From assembly GCF_964204865.1 (NCBI RefSeq), contig NC_135263.1, forward strand, positions 7,070,501 to 7,134,500: a stretch of DNA of 64,000 bases, in the 5' to 3' direction. The translations under genes and the position numbers were made by a program. The notes under the pieces were generated by a model that saw only the letters and a list, made by a program, of their open reading frames with translations, was not told where the DNA came from and did not search any database. Below, piece after piece: positions 37,213 to 49,600 of the stretch. Source of the DNA: Styela clava. Lineage: Eukaryota > Chordata > Ascidiacea > Stolidobranchia > Styelidae. Every line of letters begins with the position of its first letter. Position 1 is the stretch's first letter.

Positions 37213-38450
37213 CAGTGGTTCTTAACCTTTCTACCCTGGCGGACCGGTAAAATTAAATTAAATGTACTCGCGGACCGGCAAAAAAATGAAATGACCGGAA
37301 CAGTAAAGAATAACATATATTTGAGTAATTTAATGCAATGTCGGACACTCAAAATGCTTCTATACCAAAATGAACACTTAAAAACATTTCACACAAAGAT
37401 AAACTATCAAATAATGTGCAGGCCAAAAATTGAAATGGGTGAAACATAAAAAATACCATATATTTGCGTAATGAAATGCAGTGTTGAGCACCCATTATGC
37501 GTGAGAAAGGCACACATAAAAAACATGCACTTGCCAAATCATGTACAAACACAATTAACTCTGATGAGAATTTTGCTGGTGTTTCGTTTCCAATATAGGA
37601 TTGCAAACGAGGTCTCAGAGAAGTTTCTGCAACACGTAGCTCTGCAGCGGCGTGCAGCCGATTTCTTTGCTTCGTTTTAATTAAAGCTAGTGATGAGGAT
37701 GTTTTTTCGCAGAACGCATAAGTAACTGGTTGAAGATACGGACAACAGTTTGATTGATAGGTTACTTAGCTATGGGTATTCGAGTAAAATTGCGACAGTG
37801 ATTCTTTTTTAAATCTGGACTGTGAAGTAGAATCACAATTTCAATCAAGCTTTTCTTTTTCATCGGGTTTATCATATTCATCCCTCTGCAGTTGATCGAC
37901 GCCTCAAACGAAATGAATTTACATTACAATAACACAGGCACCAGGCTCAAAATCCTACTGTGTCTGTGTCACGGATTTTATTATCCGTATGTTTTAGTTT
38001 AGTTTGTCTTCTTAGATTTGCCTATATGCTTTTCGAGGACCCTTAATTTGGATATACTTCATCCGGATCCGGTTACTGTAAGACTCCGATCACTCTCAGG
38101 TCGTAAGAAAATGGATCTTCGTCCTATTCTTCGCTCGGCTGGGTTGGATGCCGGACGTGTTTCCCTGTGTCCTCTGTTTTGACTGTGAAGCTGCCTCATA
38201 ATAAACGTAAATGTAAATTTACTGACGATATGAAGGCAAAACACCCGTGCTTCCGGAAAGGCAGGAAGGAATGGGGAGCAGAATGCTTAGTTTGCAAACC
38301 AGGAACATACATCTCGGTTTCGCGGACTCAAAATCACATATAAGTTCTGAAAGCAGTAAGGGAAGCTTCCCCATCTATTAAAGTGACAAATTATTTTGTC
38401 ACAACAGAATGTAAAATAGAAGAAAATATACCATATACACCATAATATAA
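37213..38450 (+). mobile_element. Decayed hAT element, left end plus transposase remnant
   Basis: Begins CAGTGGTTCTTAACC, a typical hAT terminus, followed by repeated 'gcggaccgg' motifs. About 1 kb on lies the transposase zinc-finger fragment described separately. No right terminus or target duplication was found, so the extent is a guess. It sits between the 393-bp inverted arms. Confidence 0.45.
38188..38445 (+). pseudogene. hAT/BED-type zinc-finger transposase N-terminal fragment
   Basis: The frame reads KLPHNKRKCKFTDDMKAKHP, then WGAECLVCKPGTYISVSRT and QNHI, a stop (TAA 38341-38343), then VLKAVREASPSIKVTNYFV. The arrangement C-x2-C, an 'ISV' strand and a distal His is that of the zinc finger in front of hAT-family transposases and their host-domesticated relatives. 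The in-frame stop and the loss of the rest of the protein show it is dead. Confidence 0.6.
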
Positions 38451-38535
38451 GTCTTTTGGTTACAAAATTGGTTAAACTTGCTCATTAAAATTTTGACAGG
38501 GATTTTGTATTTTCAGATGTGGTAACGTCTATAGC

Positions 38536-38600
38536 TAGGGGTCGGCAACCTTTTGAACTCAGCGTGCCATTTTATGAATAATGAGCACCTTCGCGTGCCA
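38536..38600 (+). mobile_element. hAT-like left terminus fragment
   Basis: TAGGGGTCGGCAACC followed by 'cgtgccattttatgaataat' resembles hAT left ends of the CAGGGGTCGGCAACC type, with the first bases mutated. Right end not found. Confidence 0.4.
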
Positions 38601-38934
38601 AACCTTTTTATGTTTTGGTTTGCATAGTCAACTGTCTGATTTGAATAGCAAACGTATGAAAAACAAATTTATTTTATAAGATAACGTGCATGGAAATTAG
38701 CTTACTACTATCTCTACCTTCGACCTGTCTTTGCACGACTTAGGACATAGGTATGAAGGTCAATCACGATTAGTTTTGTAGCCAGAAACAATGTGAACGC
38801 GACAATACTGAATAAGATAAAATTTATTCCATCATCTTGGTTAGGGCTACATGTAGCTCACGCTGAAATGATGAAAATTTTGACTTCCGTGAGGTACCCA
38901 GCCAGCCAAGCGCGCAGCCAGGATTTTCAAGGGA

Positions 38935-38951
38935 GGGGGGGGGGGGGGGGG
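38935..38951 (+). repeat. 17-G homopolymer
   Basis: An uninterrupted run of 17 G preceded by GGGA, in a local GC-rich segment ('cgcgcagccaggattttcaa'). It resembles the poly-C tracts at 28238-28251 and 30041-30053, which are also within repeats. Confidence 0.9.
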
Positions 38952-40047
38952 TTCAAAATAGGAAATTTATATTTCATTCTGAAACAGACGCCGCGATTAC
39001 GCGCTCATGAAGCCGACTTTTCATGGTATACCATAAAATATTCAATTCATGACAGCTACGAGAATCTATAAAATTTTCTTCTATATTGATATAATTGTGT
39101 CCAACGTAACTCGCGGTTCCGTCTTCTTGTGTCAAAATATATATAAACATTACTTGTCTAAAATACCGCTCAATTCTGTTAGCGTATAAAAATATGAGAT
39201 AGACATGCGTGGTTGTATTTAGTGTGGATACTTTTTTGTGACCATATTCAAAATGACTTGCTTTATTATAATTTAATTGTCTTCAATTTCACCCGCGTTT
39301 GCGTCGACAATATGGATCCGTATTTTTGCCTTTTTGTTTTAGTACAATAAAAATTGATTGATTATACTAATTACTTATCTTAAATATCACCACGACTCGG
39401 GAAAAAGTCGCGTTTCTAACCTTATAATATGAATCGTATGATATTTACAAGAACATTTCCGACGGCAAGTAAAATAGAAAAATCCGCGCACAATTAACTG
39501 TGTTTCGATTCTAGTGGCGTTATGATTCTTAACGCCGCTTAAACTTACTGTATGTGTTCCATGACCCATAGGCATACGTGATTTTGTAATTTACATTTTT
39601 ACAATGCCTAAAGAAGCGTTTTTGAGCTGTCGCGGGCAAACTACAACAAATTGTTTACGATTTTATTTTTGATATTTTTAGTTGCCGCTCTTCGATGAAA
39701 AAATTTGCGTCGCCGTTTCACTCCTTTGTTTGACTTAAGCAACTCGCCGCCGATTATTGTATAATAGCTCTCAACAAATTCCCAATTCTGGGCGAGTAGA
39801 AAAAGAAAGTATCGTTGTCGTTAAATAATTTTTTTGAATCAGGGAGAATAAACAACAACTTAAAAGTGTTTACAGCCTAACACGCCACGCTGACAAAAAC
39901 AATCGCGATTTGAGCAAAAAGCTGTACGAAAAGTTGACCAAAAGTATGATTTGATAAAATAATATTCAATATTTCACGATTTTTGAAGGGCAAAAAGTAA
40001 CCCAACAGTAGTGGGAAAAGTAGTACAACGACAAGTCTCCTGTACAA

Positions 40048-40440
40048 GGCGCCTGTAAAATGGGGTATGTGTTTCAAACCATCATTATGATTCATCGCAC
40101 ACAACAATATGTTTTTTAAAAGTACTGGTATAGAATTTTAGCCTAGTCTATCACAGCTATTTCTACACTAATGTTTTATTACTGCAATTAAATTGAAACT
40201 TCTAGGAAGACAGAGTAATCATTGAACTATCTGATTTATATTTAAGTTTCCGAAACACAACAGAAAACTAACGAATAGAGTTCAGAAAAGCGAAAACGAG
40301 GTAATGTTTACGACCACGCTTGAAAATCTGTCTGAGTGAGAAAAGTGTCTGAGCGGATGCAAAAAGGGAGCATTGTTACGTCACTTTTTGCATCTTGCTG
40401 ATTGGCCAATGTCACGAAATGAACAAGGAAGTCGATGCTC
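40048..40440 (-). repeat. Right arm of a 393-bp inverted repeat
   Basis: Reverse complement of 36722-37114, colinear over the whole length with a small number of substitutions. The 2,933-bp centre contains hAT remnants and the transposase fragment. Confidence 0.8.
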
Positions 40441-40884
40441 TGGGAAAGTTTCATAAAACAATGAACACACATATACACAAAAATAAATGATGAATTATCA
40501 TTGTTACCGACACAGTCAATATGAGAAATATGCAATAGTTGCGACTTGTACGATGTTTCCCACGTCATTATTACGTCACAGCCATCAAGATTTCTGATTT
40601 GTTCGCGATCATAGTATCCGAGTATGTCAAAGGAAGGCACCAGTCCGTAGTCTATATATACCGCTGCACAACACTTATTCAATGACAATGAAAAATTAAA
40701 ACTAAACAATGTACACTAATTGCGTTGCATTTGAAGTATAGAAATGGTATTGCAATTTCAATCGGTGTCATTATTATACTAGTCAGATGCACCAGGCTAG
40801 AAAACAGCGGGAAGTGGTGCGATTATCCGTCAGTTTATTTATTTTTTTCTTCACAAGCAATAAATGTGATAACATATGTTAGAC

Positions 40885-40925
40885 CAGCGGTTCCCAAAGG
40901 GTGCGCCGCGGCGAGTTGATGTTTT
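40885..40925 (+). mobile_element. hAT-like left terminus fragment
   Basis: CAGCGGTTCCCAAAGGGTGC is a typical hAT left end. No inverted counterpart was found in the next 1.5 kb. Confidence 0.4.
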
Positions 40926-40999
40926 TTTGTTTCCTATTTTAAATTATGTGTATATGAATAAATAAATTTATTTTCCTTTTCTATGTCGTTTACTTCCTG

Positions 41000-43642
41000 T
41001 TACGTAGTGTCTGCCTTTATTTGGTATATGACAATAGAGAGAAAAACTACATGGTGCAATTTCGCGAACTGCAGTTCAAATATCTACTGAACCGAGTTTA
41101 GCGAATATGGGTGATTTTTCCAGCATTTCGAAGGAAAATCGAGCAGAGATGAGGAAGAAGAGTTGATCTTTTGCTTTTATTCCGTATGCCTACGTGTTTA
41201 AAAACTTTATAATGCATAAAGTACACATTAGCGATAACAAAATTGAGTTTTATTCGAAAAGCTGCATATTTTCGTGTAAGTGTGTCGTGAGTTTTTTTCC
41301 GTGATAATTTGGTTCCGCATGAACAAAAAGTTTGGCAACCGATGTGTTGGACTATTAGGCAAAATGCCAACCGCGACGCTTGCGAAAAGCGGGAGAATTT
41401 AGCTTATAATACAAATCGAACTGGCGTTGCTATTCAGAAAGTCTTTACAAACAAGATGTTAAAAAATGTGGTGGAAAGATTTTTAATCATGTGAGCCACT
41501 ACCAAACCATTTACTGTATACCACAAACAGCGTCAACAAACAGCGATAACATTACTGAATTTAAATAATTGATTAAAGTAGTTATTGGGTCTGGAATCGT
41601 GGTATGCCGTACAACATTTCTGGACGAAGAAATGTTTTTCCCCTGCCCACGCTTCTTGACTCGAAAATCACCTTCATTACATTTAGTGATTAGAATAACG
41701 TTAATTTCTTTACTATTGATGGAAAGTGCGTGCGTAAAGACGTAATTCGCTTTCACGGCCATATTGGACAATCTTTTCGTGATTATGAAATTGTTTCGCA
41801 ACTTCGTATTTAGCGATAGATTATCTTCTCATTTATGTAAATGGAAGACAATTCAAATCAATGAATTTGTCCCTTGCGACCTAACTAACGTTCCGCTGTA
41901 ATTTACAAATTCATGAATGAATGGTTTTCATACTTCAAAAAATTCTCGCAAATTCTACTATGATTTACCATCAACTTTTATTATTCATTGAAATGATTTT
42001 GCTGAGTATTGTATTTAGTCAGGCATTGACCGCAAATAATTAGAGTTGAATCTTACTTGTCAATGTAGAAGTTATCAGCTATTACATCACCCATTCCAAT
42101 ACCATAAAATCATACTTAAACTTACCACTTATTAATAATGTGTGTTAGAAAAAATAATTTCCAAGCAATTACGTAAAAGGAAATCGATTCAACTCGTTTA
42201 TAAATATTTCTAAACATCGAGAGTACTAATCATAAAATGGATGTGCAATGCATTGGATTGAATATCGATGTAGTTTATAAAGCTAAGCATGGAATCTATA
42301 ACCAGAAACTGTGTGATTATCAAACTTTAGTTACAGCACTGTTCATTATCAAGGTATATTTTCACATTTCGATCTCTTTCTCAACTGTAAATATCCATTG
42401 GTGAGCATGTATTTCATATGTGATATCAGGAAAATGTAAATACATTTCTATGAAGATAATCAGAGTGTGTTTATATATGCGAGTGAGGCTCACAGGCGAT
42501 AGCCAGGCCAACCGATAGGTGAGTCAGAATAGATAACGTATAGTTGCTTAAAAAAATGGTATAATTATTGGCCTCTCTTTGATTTGATGGAATATTTCCA
42601 TCAGTAAACTTTTTCTTATAAAATACATTCAATTTTCAAATTAAGGTTTTGAATTTTAAGATTTTAATTTCGCTTCATTGTAGAATTTGTTTGAACTTAT
42701 TCAATTTTCCTCTTTATGCTGATGCATATGAGAATGTTTTTTTATATTAGATATTGAAATTGCGCTGGAAAATGTTTTCGTATGCTAATCTGGGCGCGCA
42801 GGCACGCAAAACAAGGCAAATACCGGATTCGAGTTCAGTTTTTGACTGAGAAAGTCCTGTTGTAGCGACCCGTGTACCTTGTGGCGAGACAAGTTTAACG
42901 AAAAGTTTACGGTCGCATATGTTCACTAAAACATAGGGCGACCTCGTCAACACTCTATTTACGCGATGATTCTGTATGAATAATTTATTGTAGAGTCTTT
43001 TAGTTGTGCTGCCCTCGCTTAAAAGAAACTTGCTCTCATCTGATAGAAAATTGATTGATTTTACCATGCGTGGTACATGTCTGAAGTCGCTTTGGAGATA
43101 TTCCACATGTACTGATCATGCTTCGTCGGTATTTAGTAGGAATTTAAATTTTGAATATATCTGAATTCCATCTGGCCCTGACCGGAATAATAGCAATAAA
43201 TTTCATTTCCCTCTTTCGTGGAATTCTTCCAGCAGCTAAAAGGGGCTCTCTCGTGCGACATTCTCCAGTTTATGCGTCGCGATCGTAGATGGCGGTCAAA
43301 TATAGGATGAAATCTGCAACTATAGCCAAGAAAATTTATTGTAAATATTCTGAATATGTCTATTTGAGGAAAAGAAAAATTTAATAATCATTTGTGTTGA
43401 AACTTAGTCAGTTGGAATGGTTGTAAGTTCTTAGTAGCTTGACTGCTTTAACTCAGATAAACCTGACCTGGATTGGTACGCGTAGTAAAGCCTCTCACAG
43501 CCTTTCCTCTATCTGTGGTAAAATGAACAATAATAAATCATACGTTCATCACGCTAAAACTAACTATTAAAAAAATTCATTTCATATATATGTTGTTAGT
43601 TGTTTTCTTTCTGCCAGCAATTTATTCACAAATATACTAATA
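41000..43642. other. Spacer upstream of the VGLUT-like gene
   Basis: No exon could be supported. The 119-residue minus-strand frame at 42747-43106 shows no family motif. The region may include non-coding 5' exons and the promoter of the transporter gene. Confidence 0.35.
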
Positions 43643-46600
43643 ATGTCACCGGACGGAAAATATCGTCGGTTTTCAGTTGATGACAACAACGAAATAAAAG
43701 AATGGAATCCTTACAATATGAGGCCAAGTAACTCGTCAAATTTTAATGAAAGCAGGAAATCAGGATTCATTTATGAAGTCCAGCGACTTATAAGAAAAAT
43801 TTATGCATTACAGTAAGAGTATATTTCAATTAAGTAATAAAATATAACACTAGAACTTTATTTTGACTTTATTTTGTGTCAATTATGCGGCAAAGATAAA
43901 TACAATAAATTGAAAATTCAATCAAGTGTAAAATAAGAGCAAATCAAATTATGTAAACTAGTTTCCTTTATGACGCAAGAATGCATAATTGAAAAATATT
44001 CAATGACGAATTGACTTACTTTATTCTTTGAGAAAAATCTTCAATTCAAAATTTTTCTGTCAAAAACCAAATTAAATTACGTTACCCTGTTCACAAGGTT
44101 TAGTTTGTCTGAATTGTCTTCTGCCATTTGGTTGAATTTCTACTGCAACTGCGTGTCTTTGATGACACTATCGGAAAAATTGTGGAAATTGCAACATCTA
44201 TATATATCTTTACAAATGTAACAAAATTGCTTCTAATTTCAGCGTTTCCATGCTTCAGTATGTATCGTGTTGTCCATGGTTCCCAAAGCGATATTTTCTT
44301 GCTTTCCTGAGTGGAATAGGATTCTGCATAACATTTGGAATGCGATGCAATCTTGGTGTGGCGATGGTTAGGATGTCCAATAACTATACAAAATATAGCG
44401 AAAACGGGACTAAAGTTATAATGGTACGTGTAAAATATTTTACTTCTGGTGCGGTGTATTTGTGAAACTTAAATTCAAGACGCCATTGACTAATATTTAA
44501 AATGAAAACCGCGTGTTTCGGCTATTTGGAAAAGTCCTCGTTTGCAAACTCAAAGACCACATCGCCTGCTCCGAATGGTAGCTTTGGTTCCTATTTCACC
44601 GATGCATCTTGCTTCTTCAGTTATAAACTTCAGTTTGGGTTACGAAAACGACTATTATGGTAAATTTGGGGCAGTTTTCATAAAATTGGCATTAAATATG
44701 ACTATAAGATAAGTTATATAAGACTATAAGTCATTTAAATTTGTTAATTCATAATATGATTGATTAACAAACGTGAACTTCTAGGGTCAAGTAAATGTTT
44801 TTATGACAGGATATTGCACAAATATTAATAGAAGCAAAATTGTATGTATCGATGTATTTTAGAAGTACCTATTTATTTAGTAGACTTGATCAAAAATTCT
44901 TCCTCTAAAACCGTCTCTATTCATTTTTCAATTGTCAATTATTTATAAGGTGATCAATCATACGTTTATCTCTCAGTTTTTCAACTGCAAAATTCGAGTA
45001 ATTTAAATTATTATTAGTCTTGTAAGAATAACTCGAAACACGTCTTGCAAAGTGTGCTTCAAAGATGTTATAGCAATAAAACGGGAAATCATTATCAACA
45101 TCCTGCTATAGTGATTCTTTGTAGTGGGATAACTAAGGTCGAATTACTTTAAAATTACATTTGAATTTCGATCATTCATTCAATCACAATGTAGAAATTC
45201 TACAAAGAGAATTTTCGAATAAAAAGTATGAATGAGGATATAAAGCACTTCCTACGTGTGATGTAATGTGACCTCCTGTATCATATTCCATTTTAAATTT
45301 ATGAATTCGTCTATGCTTTCTTCCCTTCCTTAGAATTTCTAACAAATTCTCACCGATTAATTTGACCTAGGAATCCAGAATAACTTTAAGCTAAATAATG
45401 AACGATGAGGCAACATAAGGAAGAAATTATAAATCATGAATGAATTTAAAACACAGAAGTTAGATTTTATTTCATTTTTCGAACTGTTTAAAAGCAACGT
45501 AATAACTTACCATAGACATACAATTGGTGACACAATTTGTAATCTTGTAGAAAATTATACCCAAAATGGGATTCTGTCAGCTATAAATAAAACTGATACT
45601 TAAACTCCACACCCACCAAAGAATTTCTTTATTCTTATTTCTGGTTCATATTTGCGTAAACGTCGTTTGCGACATAAATTTTTAATTCGTAAATATTTAT
45701 GATTTCGGTAGTTTGATGCACTATTTTAGGAATCTATTAAGACCAATTTAATTAATATTTGGAATGTTTATTAGACGACGTTCATTCACGTTTTTCTGCC
45801 CTCTTATTATGGAAGAAGAAAATTCCCATCAGCATAATTTTTGTTTCCACGAAATTATCATTCGGAATACACAAAAAAATATTGTTTTTAACATCTGATT
45901 TGGCTAATGCAATATCGATGAAAAAAATTGACCAAAAAAAAGAATAATACTTGTTTGAGAAGATGTGGTAACATCATGAAAAAGTACGATGTTATAAAAC
46001 AAAGTTGAAATTTGTAATCACACAAAAAAGTAGTTGTAATTGTGTCCCGAAGGACATGTTCTGATTATATCCTCTAAAATGGAATGGCATTTTCGAAAAT
46101 GAGGTAATCTGGATCGCCAGCTGTGAAAAAAATTCAAATATTACGCAATACCACCCTATAGATAAAATATTAGAGGTTTGAAATCTGTAAATTAATATCG
46201 ATTAATAAAATATAAATGTTATTGTAGCTTCCAGAATTAAATTGGAGTCCTGCAACTCAAGGAGTGGTACATGGTGCATTTTTCTGGGGATACATTGTTA
46301 CTCAGATACCTGCCGGATATCTCGCATCTAGGCTTTCTCCTACCAGGTAAATGTTTATATAAACAGTATATTCACTATCTTGGGAGGCGAGCTGCGCTTT
46401 GAATGAGATGTTGCAATAGTTTTACTATCGAAGCTTTAACATTTCAAATTTCTCTTGTTTTTTTTTTGGTAAACATATATTAAGCAAACTTTGTGTGTAA
46501 AATATTCGGTTAAAATTCCATGCTCATATATGTCAAAAACGAAAATGGAAATAACATGGCGAACAAATTTATACAAACCAATCTACGTATTTCATGTTGG

Positions 46601-49600
46601 GTTTGGGAATATAAATCTATGCCGGAGGCATGAGATTACTTTAAGTCTACAAGCTTCTAGAACACGTCAGATTGGGATCAATGGTGTCTACCATTAACGC
46701 CAAGAGGTCAATTATTGTGAAATCTGGAAAGCTGTACACCTATTTTAAACCATTTTGTCGTCGAAAGAAAAATAAACTAAAATTATAATGTTCTATTCAG
46801 AATGTTCGGGTGTGCAATATTTTCAACATGTGTTCTCAACTTCCTACTTCCAATCGCAGCAAGAACTCATTGGTCATTATTTATATTCATCCGGATAATG
46901 CAAGGATTAGCTGAGGTAATGGATACTGAAGGAAAATACCCTATTTTCATGTAATCTTACGGTCATTAGTCTGCACCAACACGCCAGCTGGCCATGCGAC
47001 ATTGGACGATAAACTTAAAAACTAAAACTTGTACTATACATATTCTGTTTTCGAAGTATATTTAGAAATACTTGTTTTAAACTTGAACTTCCAGTATTTT
47101 TTTTGCGATCAAAGTAACAGTTGGTTCAAAGGTACTAGACTTAACCGTGTATAAAAATTGTTACCACAGCTAAAGTAATGAAGATTTCCATTGTGCAAAA
47201 TTATAAATCATCAATTTTAGAATTCTCACTGTGTATCACTGTGTATATTCGAGATTAAAAAATATAATCATACAGTTTTACTGGGGAAGGGAAACCACGG
47301 GGAACCAATGCTTGTTATCGAGCAGCGACACCCAAGATGATAGAAAACTAATTTTTCATTGTTCATTCCTTATTCATTCTTTTATATTCCTTAATTTTGC
47401 AGTTGAGTGTGACCGAGACGACATGCATGCATTGTATTGATGCTATCGTTAAGTTTTTGCATCTTTCTCTCAAGATTGACTATGTGTATTATTCCGCTAA
47501 AATATTCAGTTTGTGGTTTTACTTTAACATTTACGTCCTTCTTAATAATTGATAATATACTGAAATATTTGATCTTTTGGGAAATGGCCCCGCGGACCTC
47601 TAGAATTTTAAAGCATGCGAGGGGCATTTTACTATTCACTTTTTCCAGAATTAAGGGTTTATTTTTTACAGGGCGTTCTATATCCCTCGTGTCACGGAAT
47701 ATGGAGCAAATGGGCGCCACCTTTGGAAAGATCTAGGCTTGCAACAATATCCTTCTCTGGTAGGCAATTTTATGTTTAAGTATTTTATAGTTCGGTACAT
47801 TTCGTATATAAATTTGAACTAACCAGTATTTAAAAAAATAAGTTAGATGTGAACTTATTGTATATCCAATCATACATCACATGTGATACCCCCTAAACGG
47901 TTTCATCCACAAACGGTCAGTACTGAACTAATACTTTCCTATAGGTGAACATTACATATAATGATCCTGAATTTGATAACCGGTACAGCACATCTGTTAC
48001 GTAAAGTTACGAAAAAAGATGTAAATATATTTTGGTGCAATCAAATTATATTGCCTTATTATTATTATTATCGTCGGATATTAAAAGTCATACTGTCCAT
48101 TAAAATAATTCATGCCAGATGTCTTTTTTTGAAGTACATGCCTTAGGAGACAGATGCGTAGGCGTTACGGTTGTAAAACATATTTGTTACACAACACAAC
48201 AAACCACAAAATGCATGAAATAAATGCAGAAAAAAGCGGGTTTTCAGCAGTGACGTGTCTGACATTTCGTAGAATGTCTTGTCGATGAGACACGATGCGT
48301 CATAGCGGCGTTTTATCAAAGGCGACCCCATCAATCAGCTATTATGCAAACGACCTTCCCAGTGTGAAATTGATTTTACGATTTTGGAGCCATAATTGAA
48401 TAAATTTAATGAACCATTTTTCAATTACTGATTCAATGATTTTTGAGAGAGTTCTACGGATATTTACATTTTTTTTCATAGTTGAATCACTTTAGAAAAT
48501 TTTCTATTAATATCAAAACATATGCCTTTCTTTCCCTCTGAGTATAAACTTTTTAAAGCAACTGGTAAAAGGATGATGCGAATCTCAATTAGCCCCAATG
48601 GGCGATAAGCGATTCGCTACTACCAAGCGACAGAAAGCTGCGGGGAATTATATTCTGCCTGATAGAAAAAGCTGGACTTAATCCGAATAATAACTTTCTC
48701 TAGTTCGTGTCAGTCTCCGGCTTGTTAATAAGTCATTCATTTTGCGGGCACATCCGCATGTTGTAGATATTAGTATACTGGTTTTTTACGAGCGCTACAA
48801 TGAATAATTTAGTTTTGTCGTCGCCAGACTCAGTTTTTGTCAGTTTCGAAACATTCACATAAATTTTTAATAAACTTCTTTTTTTATCTACTTTTGTTCT
48901 TGATAAAGTGGGTTGGAATACAAATCGCACGTAATCGCCCAAGCAAGTATGTCACAGTCATAATCAGTGGTTTCCCGAGTGAAATTTCATTGCCTATTTC
49001 ATTCATATAACGATAAAGAAAATATTATGTCCATTTTTGCTCAATCCTTATTAATACTATTTCGCTATTGCAATGTTGATTTCTTACTTGCCGTCTGTAG
49101 ATATAAATAAAAGCACCAATTCAAGCATATGAAATAAGCGGCTGAAATTACCTAATCTAGTCCTAAGAAATGTTTATCGAAGTGGACAAAACGATTTATA
49201 TATATATACAGGTAGCTATGCTGGCGCAGTTGTGGGAATGCCTATCGGTGGATTACTTGTCGATTATGCGGATTGGCCTTCTGTTTTCTACGTATTCGGT
49301 AAGATTACGTAGGTGGAGATTATTTTTAACAAAATGGTGCTAAGAGTGTGACCGTCATGGCACACTCCTTTAGATGAACCTGTTGATTATCGAACCCGGT
49401 CAAAATTTGTTAAAATGAAGTCTTTTTGTAACTATTTCCAACAAGAATACATATTTTCATACTTGAAATTCATTCAAAACGAGAAACCATTGATGGATCT
49501 AGTGTTATTGATGCACCAAATGTTAACGTGGTTTGGATTTAATTCATTTAACGCTTCGATCAATACAATATCATGTGTTTGCATACAGATGGTGGAAGTT

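Noticed and set aside
41098-41494. Overlapping frames on both strands near the hAT end at 40885
   Set aside because: No conserved motif; probably decayed transposon sequence, but too weak to call a transposase.
42747-43106. 119-residue minus-strand open frame upstream of the VGLUT-like gene
   Set aside because: No recognisable domain, no splice or start context; may be part of an unclassified repeat, but nothing supports a gene.
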